In this document: piece after piece, positions 48,191-64,000 of the stretch
How positions within the stretch are numbered: position 1 is the stretch's first letter
Layout: each line of letters starts with the position of its first letter
Program-made: the position numbers and the translations under genes
Source of the DNA: Populus alba
Lineage: Eukaryota > Streptophyta > Magnoliopsida > Malpighiales > Salicaceae
Assembly (NCBI RefSeq): GCF_005239225.2
Contig: NC_133295.1
Span: forward strand, 4,526,001-4,590,000
Length of the DNA: 64,000 nucleotides
Reading direction: 5' to 3'
The notes under the pieces: generated by a model
Told to the model about the DNA's origin: nothing
The model's database searches: none
What the model saw: the letters and a program-made list of their open reading frames with translations, nothing else

Positions 48191-48450
48191 ACCCATATTC
48201 AGTAAAAATGAATGAAGGAAAAGAGTCCATGAAAAGCCAAGAGACCTTTCCCCGTGAAAGTGCTGCAATATTCACTTCTTCTTCTTCTTCCTCCTCTTCC
48301 TCTTCCTCTTCTTCTTCACATTATTTTGAGCTTAACACTAAAAATGAATGAAGGAAAAGAGTCCATGAAAAGCCAAGAGTCCTTTCATTGCTGCAATATT
48401 TTCTTCATCTTCTTCCTCTTCCTCTTCCTCTTCTTATTATTATTATTACT
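48190..48450. repeat. Tandem duplication with (CTT)n tracts
   Basis: Two units of about 135 bases each start aaaaatgaatgaaggaaaag (48206 and 48340), go through gtccatgaaaagccaagag and gctgcaatatt, and end in an impure CTT/CCT microsatellite. Their downstream CTT tracts differ in length. Confidence 0.8.
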
Positions 48451-48649
48451 ACCAGCTAATTACTGTATAAAGGCATCAATTAGTTTCACTAAAATAAAAT
48501 AACTCAAAACTGCTACATTTCATTGTATGGATTTCAAGTTGCATTGTAAAGATTCTGAACTACTTTAGAAAAGAAATTAGGATTTAGATTTTGAAATAAC
48601 AATGATAACATCTCACAATTTAGCAAATGATATATATTCTTGAGTCAAC

Positions 48650-49100
48650 TTGAACATCAATCGAGATTAAATTCCATTCCTAGATGATTTTATGGGCGTT
48701 TCCTCTGCCTGAGTTGCAAGATGCCACGCTGCAGCCAATATACCCCATCCCACAGGACCGACATGGTTAATCTGCTTTATCAAGTTCCAAACAATCAGAA
48801 TCAAACTCAACATCATGTCATCCTTTTTCCACCATCTCATTAAATTCCTTCCAAGTAAACTCCAACTTCGACACACTGAGCTACACTTGAAGATGATCCT
48901 CAAAAGGTGAAGTTATATCAGAATGTTCTATGAAGGGGAGAAAAAGAAAAAGGACCCAAGGTACCAAAATGAAATGCATTAAATACGCTAACATGATAAA
49001 AACCTCCCAAGTTAAACAATCTAAAGCAGCGGCAACTGCCAAATCCTTCCTCTTGCTGCTGCTTCCTCTTCCAAAAGACATTGAATTTTGCAAAAAAACA
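48650..49100 (-). other. Possible unassigned minus-strand exon remnants
   Basis: Two short minus-strand stretches look protein-like. One is MSFGRGSSSKRKDLAVAAAL followed by DCLTWE at about 49010-49085. The other is HVGPVGWGILAAAWHLATQA with a short tail and stop at 48667-48770. They could be an unrecognised small gene, alternative 3' exons or a decayed copy. I do not recognise the family and no splice model is convincing. Confidence 0.25.
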
Positions 49101-49166
49101 TGACACCCTGAATGTCAGGGATTGAGTAATTATTGTACCATGCAATGACTCTTATCTACTAATAAC

Positions 49167-52100
49167 TTAATAAGGGCTCTTCCAAATCTGTTCTTCATAC
49201 TCGGTTATCGCTTCTCTGGGGCGCTTACAATCGCACTTTAGGCAGACTGCATTCCTACTGAAATTCATGAAGTCACACCTGCAGAAACAGAAAGCAAAAT
49301 AGTTCAAAAGATCTTTTCCAGAAAGACACCCGATGATGAGAGCGGGGAAGACTCACGATGGGCAGTGCCACTCTCCACCCATTCTTTTGGGGCGGTCACA
49401 ATTGCACTTTAGGCAGACTTTATTCTTAGTGAAATTTAAGAAGTCACATCTGCATAAACAGAAACCAGAGAGTTAGATCTTATCCTGGAAAACAAAACTC
49501 AATCATGAAAGAGCAAGACTCACGATGGGCAGTTCCACTCTCCAGTGTCTCTTTCAGGACGTGGATCTAGACAACGCAAGCATGTCTTATTGCTAGCAAA
49601 ATTCATGAACCCACACCTGCAAACAGAAACCGAGTGACATGAACAGAAGAATTTTCAGAAGTACAAACAATAAAATGGAAAAAAAAAAGTAACGAATTAA
49701 AATCCCAGGAAAAGTTGATAACTTTCATGATATTAAAGCTGGAACACATCTTTCAAAGGTTTTTCTTTTATTTTTCCATGCATCTTTTTTATTTACGTAA
49801 CAGTTACTGTAGACAAGGGATTTAAATGGTAGTGGTTTGTAGGGAGAATATACCATTTATTAAATTTTTTTTTAAATGTATTTGTGCATTCTTTCATAAG
49901 ATAAATTTTCTTTAACCATCCACTAAAAAAAAAACAAAAAAAAACTTAGTTGGCATTACTAATGACAAAAACTATCTATGAAATTATGCTGGTATGTCAT
50001 AAATCAAGAAGCCTCGCAACCGGGAGACAAAAACAATTTCATTGGGGCAGTAATATGCTACCAAATATAAAAGACAGACACATCTTGTGTTTAAGATAAA
50101 AGGTAGAAAGAACTGCCCTGCCACAACATTCACAACCACCTCTTTAAAAGTACCAGGCTTTCATGCTTTCAAAAGTATTAAAAAAATCTCATTAGGGTGA
50201 AGAACACAATAATTTCTCCTCATATGCTAGAATCACAATGTCAATTGTATATATGTGCATCGCACTTATCAGTAGGACAACGAACAAGGCTAACTTACTT
50301 GGTACAATTCCAATCCCCCCTCTTCATTTCCACATTATCTACGGCAACCCTCTCTGGGCCATCTGCTTTGCACTTTAGGCATTTTATATTTCTAGAAAAA
50401 TTCAAGAATTCACACCTGCAACAAAGTGGAACATACCAGTTAATGGATTGAATTAGACAAGGGATGTGATAAGAGACGCAATAGGTTTACGACACTGTAG
50501 AGAAGAGTATGTTAGACCATCATCTGTGACAATAGTAACATTGACTCCACTACATAAAATGGAGTTTATATATTATTACGCTACAATTCAAAATAAAAGC
50601 ATCAATTGGAATTCCTTGGGGGATTGGATATAACGAAGAGGGTGATTCGCATAAATGCAACCAACAGGTAAGAAATGCTAAACATGTAATAACTAGAGGG
50701 TTAACTTCATTGGCCTCCTAGCAATTTTTCCCCTTAAATTTGGTTTACCATTGACCTCCCTGCAGTGTAATATAATTACAAATACCCTCCCTCTAGTTTC
50801 TATAACCTGACAAGTAGGTTTACAAATTGCTTCATTTGGTCCACACCATGCCTCTTCTTAGTCTTATATCTTTACAACTCAAACATGGGATAGCCATTGA
50901 GATTGTTGAACTAAGAGGAGGCCCCTAGATCTCATGATACTGTGAGATTTACACTCATCCATATTGAACAACATTATAGCTTCCTGAATTAACAAATCAA
51001 TTTTTTTACTCAAAATAATTAAAAAAGAACAGAAAAGTCATAAAAAATCAAAAGATCATTAAAGTCGCATGAAGATTTACAAGAAAACCAAATGCCCCTT
51101 GAAATTATTTAAACCGAAAATGGCTTTAATGGAGACAAAAATCATACCAAAAAAACTTCTAGATGAATAAATGGGTTCCTAAATATGGTAAAGGAACTCC
51201 AAAGGCATAATGAAACTGGACTAACAAAGAACAACACAAATCGTTTAATGGCTATGATAGTAAAATCAATCATGGTTCAGACATTAGTTCATTTCCTCTG
51301 ATACTATCAAGAATGCCAAAAAAAAAAAAAACTGAAAAATATCTATCACAAGGTAAAGAAAATGAGATTAAAGGTAGCTTACTCGGAGCATATCCAATCT
51401 CCTTTCTTAACTTCAATAGAGTCATCACCATCCTTCTTTGCACTTTGTTCACCACATTTTCGGCATCTTGTATTTTTAGCGAAGTTCATAAAGTTGCATC
51501 TGCAAAAACATATCAAGGATGTCAATAAAAATATGCAATTTTTTAAAGTGGATTGTCACACCATGTCTGGTGTATGTAGATGCATATAAACACTCAATTA
51601 AAAGCAAGAGAAAATGTGGCATTGATGAAGTGCAACAATCTATCACATGGTAAAGAAAATAAGATTACAGGTAGCTTACTCGGAGCATATCCAATCTCCT
51701 TTCTTAACTTCAATAGAGTCATCACCATCCTTCTTTGCACTTTTTTCACTGCATTTTCGGCACCTTTTATTTTTAGCGAAGTTCATAAAGTTGCATCTGC
51801 AAAAACATATCAAGGATGTAAATAAAAATATGCAATTTTTTAAAGTGGATTGTCACACCATGTCTGGTGTATGTAGATGCATATAAACACTCAATTAAAA
51901 GCAAGAGAAAATGTGGCATTGATGAAGTGCAACAATCTATCACATGGTAAAGAAAATAAGATTACAGGTAGCTTACTCGGAGCATATCCAATCTCCTTTC
52001 TTAACTTCAATAGAGTCATCACCATCCTTCTTTGCAGTTTGTTCACCACATTTTCGGCATCTTTTATTTTTAGTGAAGTTCATAAAGTTGCATCTGCAAA

Positions 52101-54039
52101 AACATATTAAGGATGTCAATAAAAAAATGCATTTTTTTTAAAGTGGATTGTCACACCATGTCTGGTGTCTATAGATGCATATAAACACTCAATTACAAGC
52201 AAGAGAAAACGTGGCATTGATAAAGTGCAACATCTATTCTCCCAGCACCAATCACCTTACCAAGAAAAGAAAACACGGAATAGTTTGCCATAACTTCTGA
52301 TTCATGTTACTAATGTTTTGGTGATGTTCTTTGCATTTCAACACTTATATAATAAGTTCTGGCTTCAGAAACATATTGCCATCCACATGCAAGTATTTCC
52401 TTGTGCAAATGGAGAAAGCTCTAGCACACACGCATTTGAGCACGAATGCACCACCCCTATAATCTACATGTTTTAACTGCAGTGCTATCCAAAATGGATG
52501 CAGCATGAGTATATCATCCAAAAACTGTTATAAACCAAACTAATTGGTCAAGGTTGGGGTTAAAAAAAAAGATCTGAGAACAAAGGAACCTTTACCTGAA
52601 TTCCAAAACAGTCTCCATAATTCTTTGATGGTATTAATGAAAAATCCCACGAAAATTAAAAAAAGAAAAAGAAAAAGAAAAGATAATGGAATTCTAATGT
52701 GCACACCAAAAAAATCCAATTCCTAATGAGGTCATGCATCTACATAAGCTATTAAGGAGCATCAAGTTGGATTGGTCATCCGAACTTTGACCACTTTTGC
52801 ATGAAGGAAAGATTCTCCTCTGATTACATTATTCAAGAATATGCATAGTTATCAAGTTATATGGGAAAAAACTTGAAGAGCTAAATTTAAATATTTTCCT
52901 ATTGTAACTTACTTGGTACATATCCAATCTCCTTTCTTCATTTCAACATTTTCACGCAGTTTGCCACCCGTGAAATTCACAACTCGCTCCTTCTTATCGG
53001 GGGTTTTGGGAGTATGCCTTGGTAGTGCAGGATCATGGGGTGTCTCACTCAATTCAACCAACTCAGAAAGCAGCTTCCTTGCAGACGCTTCAATAAGCTC
53101 ACTGCCAGGAGATTTCTCTCCTTCTGAAATAACAAGGGGATCCAGTGCATGGAACATTAAGACCCGCACTATGTCTATGGTACGACCCTCTGCTTCCTTA
53201 CTTTTTAGTATCACAAAAGCTCTATCACAACAACCCCGATGAATACAAGCACTGCAAGCCTGCAAGCAAGCAAGAGTTTTTAACAGCATACAAAACACGG
53301 TCTTCTGACACTTGAAAATTTCTAAAGAACGCATTTTTTTTCAATAACAAACAATTCAGGAACACAGTATGAAAATGACAAGCAAAAGAAACATACATCC
53401 TCTTCATCCTTTTGCACGTAAGCTCTCATTCTTTTAGCTGAATTTACAACTTTTCGAAGAATATTAGGACATCCACTCTCCACAACTGTTTGAATATCAG
53501 GTATAGACAATGATCTGCATAAGTAAAAAAAAATTCAAGACCCAATAAGCATTTCTTGATTCTCAAATATCTGAGAACCTAGATTCTCAATCCTTTAATC
53601 TTCCCTTCATTTCATACCACTAATCAAATTTCAAATCCAACTGGAGAAAAAAGGTAGCTTACTTGAGAACATCATATCTGTCACGAGCAAAGCTAAGACA
53701 ACCATCCCTTAACTGATTCATATCAGTGTAAGCAATAATATTTTCATCCTCTGAAGTTTCCATGAAGTAACCCCTGGTCTTCAATTTATCAACAAAAGTT
53801 ACCCACTCAGGCCATGGATGTTGTTTTTGTTTATTTTCTTGTTGAAGGGAGTTCAGGGTTTCCATGATATCATCATCTGTGGTGGATGTGGCTGTGGCTG
53901 CAGCGGAGGAAGAACAGTAGAGGTGGAATTGGAGGGAAGGGAGGGGTTTCAAGGAAATGGTTTTGTGGGGATGGCCATTATTAGTTGTACGAAGGAAGAG
54001 CGAAGTGCCGAAGTTTACGAATTTAGACGCTGATGACAT
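49167..54039 (-). CDS. Organellar RanBP2-type zinc-finger protein, VAR3/OZ family (535 aa, 10 exons)
   Basis: Exons in minus order are 53663-54039, 53397-53514, 52913-53259, 51977-52093, 51680-51796, 51383-51499, 50299-50415, 49524-49616, 49357-49449 and 49167-49278. All are GT-AG and in frame. The Ser/Thr-rich N-terminus (MSSASKFVNFGTSLFLRTTN) looks like an organelle transit peptide. A conserved region follows (PWPEWVTFVDKLKTRGYF, ACSACIHRGCCDRAFVIL). Seven RanBP2 fingers W-x-C-x2-C-x3-N-x6-C-x2-C begin at about residues 277, 316, 355, 394, 433, 464 and 495. Each finger is split by an intron in the same place. The layout matches VAR3/OZ1-type proteins, which bind partners in chloroplast or mitochondrial RNA editing and splicing; it resembles the shorter OZ3-like members. 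The start is the first in-frame ATG (54039); the open frame extends upstream only with non-ATG codons. Exons 4-6 are a near-identical tandem triplication. Confidence 0.92.
51383..52165. repeat. 297-bp exon-plus-intron tandem triplication in the zinc-finger gene
   Basis: Three consecutive copies, each a 117-bp finger exon plus 180 bp of intron, are spaced exactly 297 bases (exon ends 51383, 51680, 51977). Introns are as conserved as exons, including the phrase gtggattgtcacaccatgtc and aagcaagagaaaa. This points to recent unequal exchange. All three keep open frames and intact splice sites. Confidence 0.95.
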
Positions 54040-54109
54040 TGGTGGAAGATAGAAAAAGGAGAATGGTGTTTCGCAGAGTTTTCGGATAGGCAAAATGGTA
54101 GCAAGCAAG

Positions 54110-54738
54110 CACTGAAGAATGAAGATGACCTGCGGTACACACGCGGCTGATACTTGTGTAATAGGGATAACCTACAAGGCGTGTGACTCTTTTTTGTGAC
54201 TTTTTTTTTATTATTATTGTTGTAGTATATTTCACTTTAAATTTTAATTTTGTTTTTAAACTTTTTTATACCATTAAGTCAAATAGAAGTGAATTTTTTA
54301 TTTATTTAAGAGTTAAATTGAAAGAAAAGAAATTAGGTGAAGAACACTGGTAATATGGGGAGGAACTCTGCAATTTATTTTACTGCAAAATACACTAAAA
54401 TAGGCGTACTGTCTTGAAGATAAACCAAATCAATGAGAAAATCTAATTCTAATCGAGGAAAAAACCGACATTGTTTCACATGGAAAAGGGAAGAACATGT
54501 TTTTGAATATTCAAAGCAAACATCGTCATTTTGCTCCTTAAATTTACAGATTTTCTAGACATTAAAACAAGAGCATAAACAGTTCTCTCTTTTGATCTCC
54601 AAGCTTAATTTTCAATTCTAATTAATCCTATTGACGCGTAAAAACACAAGAAACATGTGCTCCAACATGCCAATTGTAATTATGATGTAAAGAATCACGA
54701 TTTATATCTCACGATTTAAACCCTTGAATCCACTATAT
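54110..54738. other. Upstream region of the zinc-finger gene
   Basis: Likely promoter for the minus-strand gene, then A/T-rich DNA. No element or second gene is recognisable. Confidence 0.45.
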
Positions 54739-55006
54739 AACAATAGTTTTAAAATTCGGTCCGACCCAACGTATTAACCTGAGACTAAAATCGGGTCGAA
54801 TTAAAAAAAAATAGAAGAAAAAAAAATCTAGCATAACCCAGTAAGATCTGGTCAAAAACCTGGTTATGACCCATTAACTTTTTTTTTTTTTTTTACTAAA
54901 ACAACGTCGTTTTGATTTAAAAAAATGACTCGAACGACCTGTAACCCAATCAAAATCAGGAACCCGGGCTTCAGACCGGGTTGGATCTGAAAACTATAAT
55001 AATAAT
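54739..55006. mobile_element. MITE-like element with atagtttt termini
   Basis: The left end aatagttttaaaattcggtc and the reverse complement of the right end (attatagttttcagatccaa) share an atagtttt terminus. Both lead into gggtc/gaccc-rich arms (cggtccgaccca, accgggttgga). The element is about 270 bases, non-coding, with an internal T-run. Related text occurs at 16622-16660. Confidence 0.5.
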
Positions 55007-55761
55007 AATGGATAGAGATTATATCACATGTTATTCATGTCCTATTTATTACCTATCAATTAATTTTTTTTAAATTATTTAAAAAGTTTTAGGTATTCAA
55101 TGTGTATTTATTGTCTAATATTGTATGTGTTATATATATATATATATATTATTGTATTAAAAAATTTAAATATTCTAAAAATATATTTTTATAATATAAA
55201 TATATATTAGGTTATGACCATGTAGATTTTCAGTGGAGTCTAATAATATTTATACCATATTTATTACTCATTAAGTTGAAAAAAATACTTATTTATTTAA
55301 GTTGTGTGGACACTCATACTAAATTTTTTTTTTTAATAATTGTTAGCATCCAATAAAAAAAACTATCTTTATGTTGGCATAATTTTATTTTAAATAATAA
55401 ATGTTGCATATTTGAATTTTATAATAAATTTATTAAACTCTTTACTAGATCAAAATAAAAAAACTCATTGAGCTGATATGCTTAATAAACTCAAAACATC
55501 TAACTCTGTTTTGTTTTTTTAAAAAGTTTATTGTTTATTTTCTATGTTTGAAGCAAATGGAACCTTAAAATAAAATTTAAGAACTCCAGGTATTAACTTA
55601 AAAATTAAAAATTAAAACTTTAATTTAATTTTTTTTCAACAAGTCTTTTTTTAATGACCAAGTTTAATTCCAAATTGCAACTTCAAAGGATCAAATAAAA
55701 TAAAATAAAATCAAGGGATCAAAATGACCAAAAAGAAGAAGAAGAGAAAACAATATATATA

Positions 55762-55808
<47 letters not shown>

Positions 55809-56030
55809 TTTTATTTTTTATTTTTATTTTTTGTATTTTTGGAGTCAAAACTTGAAAAGTAAAAAATGGAACAATGAAGAAGGTACGATACAGCTCTGGG
55901 TCACCAGCCAGTAACGCCATCATCCCCACAAACGGGGAAACCCGCATTTCTTAAAACAAAAATCTCAAAAAATAAAAAACCCCACATAAACCTCCTCTCT
56001 TCTTCACAGATCTCTCCTTTCTGTTCACGG
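55007..56030. other. A/T-rich intergenic DNA upstream of the PGES2-like gene
   Basis: Contains (TA)n at 55131-55149 and a longer (AT)n tract at 55752-55803. The last 100 bases are GC-richer and CT-rich, consistent with a 5' UTR. No other gene. Confidence 0.6.
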
Positions 56031-56032
56031 TC

Positions 56033-60969
<4,937 letters not shown>

Positions 60970-61780
60970 AGTGGATTTACTCATTTAGCTTCAGCTTCCA
61001 CAACCACTGTATTGTGAAATACAGGAACCAAAAGATTTTACAACGATTTGATCATATGAAACAATTTTTTGATTTTAGAATTCAAAATTGAAGCTCATTT
61101 TTAGGAGTAAAATAATGATTTTGTACGTATAAAATGGTGAAAAAATAAAGAAAGTTACGTGTGGATTGTAAAACTACCCCATGGATGGTGATATTTGTTC
61201 CACTGGGTACATTACAACAGCTACCATTATTTCAATTTGACTATTGGTCGACAGAAACTTCTCTGGACTGTAATTCCTGTGTGAGGATGGGATGTTATTG
61301 GAATTGGCCATTTTTTTTCTTGCCTGGTGAAAATGCTATTTGATTCCTCCGTTTGTTATGCAAGTAATATTTTTAGCCTGGATTATTGAATGTACATCTC
61401 TGCTAATTTCAGAATTGCTGCTGGAGCTGTCCCTGATAAAGGTTAATCTGTTATCTGTTCAGCACTGGGAAAAGAAAGAAGAAGACTGAATAGCAAATTG
61501 AAGCTCAATTCCATTGCCCTTTGTTTGGGAGATGCTTAAATTAGTCTGTATAATCTGCATCGATTACCTTGTCCTGATTGTCCTTTTGATTGCCTTCACA
61601 TGCATAATTCCCTATGCATCTCTGATAAGAACAGAATTTTTGGAAAGGAATCAGTAGAAGAACAGAGGTTTGGAAGATTGTGTTTGTATTATTCTGCAAT
61701 GCCTCATTCAATGGAATAAGTGTAGCCTGCAGTAAGTCAAATGTTACAATATCTCAGGATAATAGAAACTCAACTAGTGA
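60970..61780 (+). other. PGES2-like 3' flank
   Basis: Probable 3' UTR followed by unique DNA; no further conserved exon could be recognised. Confidence 0.45.
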
Positions 61781-61919
61781 AACTGAATGAAAGCTTAACA
61801 ACTTTCTTAAATTATAGCTATTATTCATTAACTATTTCAATTGCAATTAAATAAACAAAAATGAAGTATTTAAGCTCAACTCTCCATCTCTGCTCTTCAA
61901 TGTGTGCAACTTCCGATCA

Positions 61920-62201
61920 TGACAGGCCATCGAAGAATCATATCAATTCATCCCTCTAAAAAGGCCTTGTCCTCAAGGCTGAACTATTGGACAAGTTTTT
62001 TTCCATGTAGCATCTTTAGGGAAGCTTCTTTTTTTATTGAACCAAAATTTTTGTTTTCAAACAGGTATTATTTTTCCTTCTGAATAACACGACAAGTCCA
62101 AAATAAAACTCAGGTTCTGATAGCAAAGATGCATTTGTTGAGAATATGAGAAGAGTACACTAGTGGTATCAGAGATTAGTCCTTATTTTTTTCTTGAGCA
62201 A
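61920..62201. mobile_element. LTR-retrotransposon boundary remnant beside the assembly gap
   Basis: An exact TGGTATCAGAG tRNA-Met primer site on the plus strand (62164-62174) follows sequence that could be an LTR end. An imperfect opposite-strand version (ggttctgatagca) lies at 62114-62126. Upstream, ggccttgtcctcaaggctga (about 61963-61982) reads on the minus strand as the LEDKA-type end common in Ty3/Gypsy polyproteins. The element body is presumably inside the gap. Confidence 0.4.
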
Positions 62202-62701
62202 NNNNNNNNNNNNNNNNNNNNNNNNNNNNNNNNNNNNNNNNNNNNNNNNNNNNNNNNNNNNNNNNNNNNNNNNNNNNNNNNNNNNNNNNNNNNNNNNNNN
62301 NNNNNNNNNNNNNNNNNNNNNNNNNNNNNNNNNNNNNNNNNNNNNNNNNNNNNNNNNNNNNNNNNNNNNNNNNNNNNNNNNNNNNNNNNNNNNNNNNNNN
62401 NNNNNNNNNNNNNNNNNNNNNNNNNNNNNNNNNNNNNNNNNNNNNNNNNNNNNNNNNNNNNNNNNNNNNNNNNNNNNNNNNNNNNNNNNNNNNNNNNNNN
62501 NNNNNNNNNNNNNNNNNNNNNNNNNNNNNNNNNNNNNNNNNNNNNNNNNNNNNNNNNNNNNNNNNNNNNNNNNNNNNNNNNNNNNNNNNNNNNNNNNNNN
62601 NNNNNNNNNNNNNNNNNNNNNNNNNNNNNNNNNNNNNNNNNNNNNNNNNNNNNNNNNNNNNNNNNNNNNNNNNNNNNNNNNNNNNNNNNNNNNNNNNNNN
62701 N
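62202..62701. other. Assembly gap (500 N)
   Basis: Exactly 500 N characters, the usual placeholder for a gap of unknown size. ORFs predicted across it are meaningless. Confidence 0.99.
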
Positions 62702-62754
62702 ACAATTAGGGTTACATTTCTCAATTAAAATATAAAGAGTTAATTTTTTTTTTT

Positions 62755-63370
62755 GAATATACACACACTATTAAAATCTCTCTTGACAATGCAAGAAATA
62801 AGCTGAGAAATAGAAGAAAACAAGAGAGAGAAGATTTTGATTGTAAAATACAGAAATGTGTACAATTATTTCTCCTTTTCATCCCTGCTGAAGCTTCCTT
62901 TCTTCTCACGTTAACCAACTATTCATAACAATTCCTCTCTGCTTCACAAATTCTTGACCTCAAGAGCTAATTTCAAAGTGGAAATTTCAACTAAAGTTCC
63001 CGGTAGAATCTTCATCAACCAAGTTTGACCATGGAATTAGCCCTACTGTATTACCTATGTCCCCTTTCTTCATGATTTTTCAATCCACAATTGCTATAGG
63101 ATATACCTTAAATGGTCACCAATCTTTCTCTTCAGTGAAGAGACATGAAACACGAAGTGAAATTGGACTCATTCTGGCAACAACTTATATGCTATTTTCC
63201 TTATTTCTTCCTGTTTCTAGCCATATCTAGTTGCCTCTATAAATCTATGATCCAATCAAACTTTTTGATTGATTTATTAAATATTCTAATAATACAAATT
63301 ATTGAACCGGCCTTAAGGGCATATGAATATTACAAAAAAAAAAAAAAACATGTTACAAAGAGGAAAATGC
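62755..63370. repeat. Inverted copy of 2325-2945
   Basis: Reverse-complement match to the left part of the window, about 600 bases with small indels and poly-A length differences. It carries the same outer sequence and the same TIR. Confidence 0.8.
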
Positions 63371-64000
63371 CCTCCTAAGGCCACTTTTAGATTTTTTTAA
63401 GTAAAAATATTTAAATATATCATTTTACTATACAAAAAATATGTAAACATAACAAAACCTTTCTTTGCAAGGTCAATATTTTTGAGCTTTTAAGGGTACC
63501 AATATTATTTTATTGTGGCAAAATAAATGAAAAAAAAAAACACAAAAAACGCCTAGAAGAAAGGCTAATTTTTTAGCTTTTAAGGGCAACATAGTATTTT
63601 TTATTGCACATAAAAAATAATGAACGACTAAATTGTCCCCGATCAATTAACAAATAACATTTGAATCCCTTTGAAAAAGATGATTTTACCCTTGTTGCCA
63701 AAAGCAATTGTTAATAAGTGTAGTGAAGGACAAAATGGTCTATACATTGTCTGATTCCACAATGTTTCTCCTCACATGCCACATGATGTGCCTAACTATC
63801 AGCCAATACATTAAGAGACAACCTATACTCTTCTACCTGCTCCTTTTCTATCATTATCACATTATTATCTCCTTCTTTTATTTCTAAAAACTCTTCTCCT
63901 TCTTCTTTCTCCCTATTTATCATGTTTAAGTTCTTTTTATTATTTTGATGACCTAGTGTAAATTTCTCTCCACACTTGAGACATTAACCTAACCTTCTTC
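63255..64000. mobile_element. Second long-TIR element, running off the right edge
   Basis: The left TIR (atcaaactttttgattgatt at 63255 onward) and the next 400 bases match 1227-1740 in direct orientation. Homology to that copy ends near 63785 (cacatga). The remaining 215 bases are different, pyrimidine-rich DNA with no gene seen. The other end of the element is outside the window. Confidence 0.65.

Noticed and set aside
54039..54108. Upstream start of the zinc-finger protein at 54108
   Set aside because: The codon there is TTG; the frame is open but the first ATG is at 54039, and a transit-peptide-like N-terminus starts from it.
62163..62764. Long ORFs across the N run
   Set aside because: They consist of unknown residues from the assembly gap.

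Overview
This is nuclear DNA from a flowering plant. It is A/T-rich, has GT-AG introns and carries dense degenerate transposon debris. The protein families and repeat types look most like a woody eudicot such as Populus; that assignment is inference from general resemblance, not from a search.

Four multi-exon genes could be spliced exon by exon with the reading frame kept across every junction. (1) An HRD3A/SEL1L-type ERAD gene lies on + (30293-35008, 6 exons, 682 aa). (2) A POT1-type telomere protein gene lies on - (35778-42057, 10 exons, 462 aa) and converges with HRD3A. (3) An organellar RanBP2-type zinc-finger protein (VAR3/OZ family) lies on - (49167-54039, 10 exons, 535 aa). (4) A mitochondrial prostaglandin-E-synthase-2-like thioredoxin/GST-fold protein lies on + (56033-60969). 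Its last exon carries two single-base insertions that break the frame. Smaller genes are a single-exon B3-domain-like protein (23724-24107 +), a two-exon 151-aa mitochondrial protein resembling only the N-terminus of mitoribosomal mS35 (19950-20749 -), and a small secreted peptide precursor (13479-13685 +) with a truncated tandem paralogue (16284-16481 +).

Layout. 1-5.9 kb is a patchwork of minus-strand gene fragments (aldose 1-epimerase; a class-II aldolase/hydroxyisobutyrate-dehydrogenase-like protein) around a long-TIR element. 6.2-10.2 kb holds decayed pararetrovirus-like pieces in both orientations. 10.2-19.9 kb is A/T-rich repeat territory with the peptide gene pair. 19.9-24.2 kb has the mS35-like and B3 genes. 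24.8-27.1 kb is a broken Copia element next to a strictosidine-synthase-like pseudogene. 27.1-30.1 kb is repeats. 30.2-42.1 kb holds HRD3A and POT1. 42.4-45.4 kb is a T-rich array of repeated hairpins ending in a Helitron-like terminus. 45.4-49.1 kb is mostly non-genic. 49.2-54.1 kb is the zinc-finger gene and 55.9-61.0 kb the PGES2-like gene. A 500-N assembly gap (62202-62701) is followed by an inverted copy of sequence from 2.3-2.95 kb.

The genes do not form one pathway. Two have promoter motifs that fit their function: a perfect ERSE-I and a UPRE upstream of HRD3A, and a telo-box just upstream of POT1. I found no bacterial-type operon, CRISPR array, rRNA or tRNA gene.
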